A stretch of DNA of 64,000 nucleotides, taken from assembly GCA_018662005.1 (NCBI GenBank), contig JABJHA010000004.1, forward strand, positions 310,001 through 374,000, given 5' to 3'. Below are positions 60,899 to 64,000 of the stretch, in pieces; the first letter of the stretch is position 1, and each line of letters begins with the position of its first letter. Origin of the DNA: Rhodospirillaceae bacterium. GTDB lineage: Bacteria > Pseudomonadota > Alphaproteobacteria > Rhodospirillales > JABHCV01. The notes beneath the pieces are model-generated. The model worked only from the letters and a program-made list of their open reading frames with translations. It had not been told where the DNA came from and did no database searches. Made by a program: the position numbers and the translations under genes.

Positions 60899-62164
60899 AT
60901 GCCAAAGATCAAGCTAACCAACGCCGCCGTCGAGCGGTTGAAAGCACCCGATGCGGGGCAGGTCGATTACTATGATGCAACCCTCCCCGCCTTTGGCCTC
61001 CGGGTCGGCAGGAGCAGGAAGATGTATTTCATCATCATCCGCATCCACGGGAAACGTTCACGGATTACACTGGGCCAGGCCAAGGTCGGGGATGGCCCCG
61101 GCATATCGCTGAAAGAGGCCAGAGCGAAAGCTGGGGAGGTAAGTGAGCAAACTGCCCTTGGTATTGACCCCCGCCAAACCAGGGCCGCTGAGAAGACCGC
61201 TAACAGGCAAAGGTCAGAGAACACCTTTGAAGCCGTCGCCGACTTATATATAGAACGGTACGCCAAGAAGCAGAAACGGACCTGGCGGGAAGACAAGCGA
61301 ATCATCAATGTCTACTTAAATCCGGCATGGGGCGACACCCCTATCACGGACATCACCCGCGCCGACGTTGTCAGGTTACTTGATGACGTAGAGGATGCAG
61401 CCGCCGCAAAGACCGGCAAAGGCCATTACATGGCGAACAGGGTCTGCGCCTGCGCCCGTAAGATCTTTAATTGGAGCATTGATGAAAGGGCTCTTCTTGA
61501 GAACAACCCTATCGGCAGGAAGATGAAAAGAGGCGTTGAAGGTTCCCGCAAGCGGACCTTTACAGATGAGGAAATTAAGGCAATTTGGAGCGCGGCTGAT
61601 GATATCGGTGGCTTCAAAGGCGGCGCCGTTAAAATGCTAATGCTGACCGGACAGCGTCTCGGGGTGGTAGCCGGGATGAAACATTCCGAAATAGTCGGCG
61701 ATGTGTGGACTATCAGTGGTGATGAGGTCGGCAGGTCGAAGTCTAAACGCGATCATCTGGTGGCGATGTCAAAGCAGGCGAAGGCTGTTTATGAAACGAT
61801 GCCAAAGATCGATGGCGTCGATCACGTTTTCTCCGATGGCCGGCGCGGAGATAAAGCCATCGCAATCGGAGGCAAGATTAGAAACATGATGACAAAAGAA
61901 GGGGCAGGATCTGAGTGGTGTTTCCAGAACCTGCGATCTCTTGTTGCGACTCGGATGCGCAGCCCCTTGGCAGTGTCACCCATAATCGTTGATTTGGTCC
62001 AAGGCCGTATCGATAACTCGGTCCTTTCAAGGCATTACGATGCCAACGAATACGTCGAGGAAAAGCGGACAGCGTTACAGGCGTGGGCGAACCTGCTCGA
62101 TGAGATCGTTGGCGACACCGACCGCGACAATGTGGTTCCGATTAAGGAGGCTCATGATGATTAA
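60899..62164 (+). CDS. P4-type tyrosine integrase
   Basis: 421 residues. The N-terminal DUF4102 arm-binding domain (KIKLTNAAVERLKAP, LRVGRSRKMYFIIIRIHGKR) precedes the SAM-like core-binding domain and the catalytic domain. The latter has the active-site Arg in LTGQRLGVVAGMKHSEI, a modified second box (FQNLRSLVATRMRS) and the C-terminal SRHYDANEYVEEKR with Tyr. It integrates the element at tRNA-Lys. GGTCCAGGAAA lies in front of the ATG. Confidence 0.93.
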   Translation: MPKIKLTNAAVERLKAPDAGQVDYYDATLPAFGLRVGRSRKMYFIIIRIHGKRSRITLGQAKVGDGPGISLKEARAKAGEVSEQTALGIDPRQTRAAEKTANRQRSENTFEAVADLYIERYAKKQKRTWREDKRIINVYLNPAWGDTPITDITRADVVRLLDDVEDAAAAKTGKGHYMANRVCACARKIFNWSIDERALLENNPIGRKMKRGVEGSRKRTFTDEEIKAIWSAADDIGGFKGGAVKMLMLTGQRLGVVAGMKHSEIVGDVWTISGDEVGRSKSKRDHLVAMSKQAKAVYETMPKIDGVDHVFSDGRRGDKAIAIGGKIRNMMTKEGAGSEWCFQNLRSLVATRMRSPLAVSPIIVDLVQGRIDNSVLSRHYDANEYVEEKRTALQAWANLLDEIVGDTDRDNVVPIKEAHDD

Positions 62165-62639
62165 GCGCAAGAGGTCCACACTAATCGGGTCGAGAAAAGT
62201 TATCAGGATTAAACGAGAAAAACCCCAAATCCTAGAAACGCCGACAGACAATTTTGAAGATATTTGGCCAGAATTGATTGATGCGCTCACCACATATTAT
62301 GGAGGGCATGATTGGGGGCAGACAGATCCTGATTGGGCTTCTGTAGCGATGGGGCTTGCAATGGAATACCTTCCTGCATTTCAAGTTCCAGCCACGAAGA
62401 AGCCCCCCGGAACCAATCCAGAAACGCTCAACGATCTCTTATTTGTTTCGGAGATGCAAAAACGGATTTCTAAGGGTGATAGTATAGGGAAGGCCGCTAA
62501 AAATGTGGCTAAGAAATTTCCAGAACTCGCTAAAACGCAGAGAGCGGCACAGGATAAGTATCGCAATATAAGAAAAGATAAGAATAGGTTTCTTCGTCTC
62601 ATTTATCTGTATGAGACGTTAGGTCCTCAAAACAATTAA
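62157..62639 (+). CDS. Hypothetical protein next to integrase
   Basis: 160 residues; AGGAGG lies six bases before the ATG at 62157, overlapping the integrase stop. It begins with a basic stretch (KRKRSTLIGSRKVIRIKREK), then has an acidic, tryptophan-containing middle (IWPELIDALTTYYGGHDWG) and a helical tail. Not recognised. Likely cotranslated with the integrase; an excision or DNA-binding role is possible. Confidence 0.65.
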   Translation: MIKRKRSTLIGSRKVIRIKREKPQILETPTDNFEDIWPELIDALTTYYGGHDWGQTDPDWASVAMGLAMEYLPAFQVPATKKPPGTNPETLNDLLFVSEMQKRISKGDSIGKAAKNVAKKFPELAKTQRAAQDKYRNIRKDKNRFLRLIYLYETLGPQNN

Positions 62640-62738
62640 AATTGTGAAGTAATTCAGAAACCGGATTGCTTCACCTCCCCCCTGCCATGCGATTGCTGTT
62701 GGTACGACGTATCACAGGACAAATCGCAGAGGTGGGTT

Positions 62739-63026
62739 ATGCCGACAAATCACAACCGAGTTGATATTGCTAATCAAAATTCTCTCCCCGAACGCCTGAT
62801 CGGTCGTAGAGCCCTCACCGAGATGTTGGGCGGTATCTCCATGATGACGCTTTGGCGGCGTGAGCACGAGCCGGGGTTTCCCAAGAAAATGAAAATCGGA
62901 GGCGGCGTCTTCTGGCGGTTGTCCGATGTGATGAATTGGATAGATCTGCACGCGCAAGATGATGGCCATATCTCACAACGCCAAGTCTTGCTGAACGGCG
63001 GCACCGTCGAGGCAGCCCGTGACTGA
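62739..63026 (+). CDS. AlpA-family phage regulatory protein
   Basis: 95 residues. LIGRRALTEMLGGISMMTLW and FPKKMKIGGGVFWRLSDVMNW are the two parts of the AlpA helix-turn-helix. In P4-like elements AlpA activates the integrase gene and excision. GGTGGGTT precedes the ATG. Confidence 0.85.
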   Translation: MPTNHNRVDIANQNSLPERLIGRRALTEMLGGISMMTLWRREHEPGFPKKMKIGGGVFWRLSDVMNWIDLHAQDDGHISQRQVLLNGGTVEAARD

Positions 63027-63110
63027 CATCAAGGACCAGTGGTCTCGCGTCTCTGACGGCGATTCTCAGTCGCGGGCTTTGGTCCCCTGCAGGGTCCAGA
63101 GGCTATTTCG

Positions 63111-63854
63111 ATGACTGGGCCGAAGTCATCAATTATGCCTGCAACAGCAGTTAGAGATCCGGATTTAGATCACGCCGCGTTCCGTGTGTTATCCGTTCTA
63201 TGCATCTTCACGGACAAAGGTGGTGAATGTTTCCCGAGTCTCAAGACTATTGCTAAAGAACTTGGAATATCGCCTCAAGCCGTTCATCGGCAGATTAAGA
63301 ATCTAGAGCGACTCGGTCATATCAAAATCACCACTCGGTTTCGTAAAGATGGAAGTCAGACATCGAGTCTATATCAAATTCTAGGCCTTCAACATGAAGT
63401 TGAAAGGTGTTCACCTGATGTTGACACCCCATCAACACCAGAGGTTGACCCCCCATTAACATCTGATGTTGACCCTATTAACGACCCATCTGAACAACCC
63501 AAGAAGAATATATATAAACTTCCGTTATCTCATGAACAGGAACCAGACCCAGAAGAGCTCTTTAATCGCTGGTATGCGTATTATCCCAAGAAGGTCGATA
63601 AGGGGGGAGGCCGAAAGGCTTTTAAATCAGCCCTTCGGAAGACCTCTTTTGAAACACTATTAGATGGTGCCAAGCGCTATGCAGAGTGCGAGACATCGAA
63701 GGGCACCCCCAAACAATTCATTTCTGGTCCTGCAAAATGGCTAAATGGCGAGCGCTGGCTTGACGAATACGACGGCAATTGTCCGGCTTCTCTCGATGAA
63801 TGGGGTTCATACATTTCGAACTCAAATAGTGGAGGACTGACCGATGCAGGTTAA
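63111..63854 (+). CDS. Helix-turn-helix replication-type protein
   Basis: 247 residues. An N-terminal winged helix (AAFRVLSVLCIFTDKGGECF, SLKTIAKELGISPQAVHRQI) and a C-terminal segment WYAYYPKKVDKGGGRKAFKS typical of phage/plasmid replication proteins. The middle has a repeat of DVD...P-S/T-x-E/DVDP units (VDTPSTPEVDPPLTSDVDP), a flexible linker. Overlaps the next gene by 11 bases. Confidence 0.8.
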   Translation: MTGPKSSIMPATAVRDPDLDHAAFRVLSVLCIFTDKGGECFPSLKTIAKELGISPQAVHRQIKNLERLGHIKITTRFRKDGSQTSSLYQILGLQHEVERCSPDVDTPSTPEVDPPLTSDVDPINDPSEQPKKNIYKLPLSHEQEPDPEELFNRWYAYYPKKVDKGGGRKAFKSALRKTSFETLLDGAKRYAECETSKGTPKQFISGPAKWLNGERWLDEYDGNCPASLDEWGSYISNSNSGGLTDAG

Positions 63855-64000
63855 GGAACTTATGCAGCGGATTGATGCTATGTACCCAAGCGCTTTCACA
63901 AACGAAACCTCCCGGCGGTCGTGGGGAAGTACATTTTATGAAATTCTTAATCCCTTTGAAGGCGAAACACTTGCCCGCGCTTGGGACGCGACGATGCGGG
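63844..64000 (+). CDS. Probable replication protein (partial)
   Basis: At least 52 residues, MQVKELMQRIDAMYPSAFTN, running off the window. Small helical start reminiscent of helicase-loader or replisome-organiser proteins that follow such HTH genes. Overlap with the previous gene suggests coupling. Confidence 0.5.
   Translation, partial: MQVKELMQRIDAMYPSAFTNETSRRSWGSTFYEILNPFEGETLARAWDATMR

Overview
The window is from an alphaproteobacterium, probably of the Rhodospirillales type. I infer this from the GC-rich codon use of the catabolic genes, the Liv-type uptake system and the alphaproteobacterial flavour of the mobile genes; no rRNA or core marker is present to confirm it. The chromosome has been hit repeatedly by mobile DNA.

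Bases 1-24200 are an AT-richer accessory island. It opens beside the 3' half of a tRNA-Arg(CCG) gene. It carries a HigA-like antitoxin, an HEPN-like protein, two separate hipBA toxin-antitoxin loci, a Fic AMP transferase, and a complete IS1595-family element with passenger genes (24-bp perfect ends, 8-bp target duplication). It also has an IncP-like mobilisation module: traL-traJ-traI, plus a detached traK preceded by an oriT with a recognisable nic site and a 10-bp phased hexamer array. A restriction-modification locus (two methylase genes and a broken GIY-YIG/helicase gene), a DrmC-like fragment, IS110 and IS5 debris and an FMN-dependent glutamate synthase-like gene complete it.

Bases 24376-58908 are a GC-rich catabolic cluster. 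It is framed by two near-identical 133-bp copies of the 3' end of a tyrosine recombinase gene. It holds a complete Liv-type ABC importer (livH, livF, binding protein, livM, livG) and enzymes of the quinate/shikimate type: two shikimate dehydrogenase-family proteins, type II dehydroquinate dehydratase and 3-dehydroshikimate dehydratase. It has polyol-type enzymes (three Gfo/Idh/MocA dehydrogenases, a xylose isomerase-like TIM barrel, a UDP-epimerase-like protein) and two 2-keto-4-pentenoate hydratase-like proteins. A ThDP enzyme, a CoA-acylating aldehyde dehydrogenase, an HMG-CoA lyase-like aldolase and a beta-oxidation set (acyl-CoA dehydrogenase, enoyl-CoA hydratase, two MaoC hydratases, two CoA transferases, two SDRs) follow. 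LysR and GntR regulators and two exporters are also present. Together they look like import and stepwise breakdown of a carbocyclic polyol acid related to quinate or shikimate, ending in CoA thioesters; the exact substrate cannot be read from sequence.

Bases 59000-60600 hold an IS110/IS1111 element, the second recombinase fragment and a strong terminator. From 60665 rightward a second integrated element begins at the 3' half of a tRNA-Lys(CTT) gene. It has its own P4-type integrase, an AlpA-like regulator and replication-type genes, and runs off the window.
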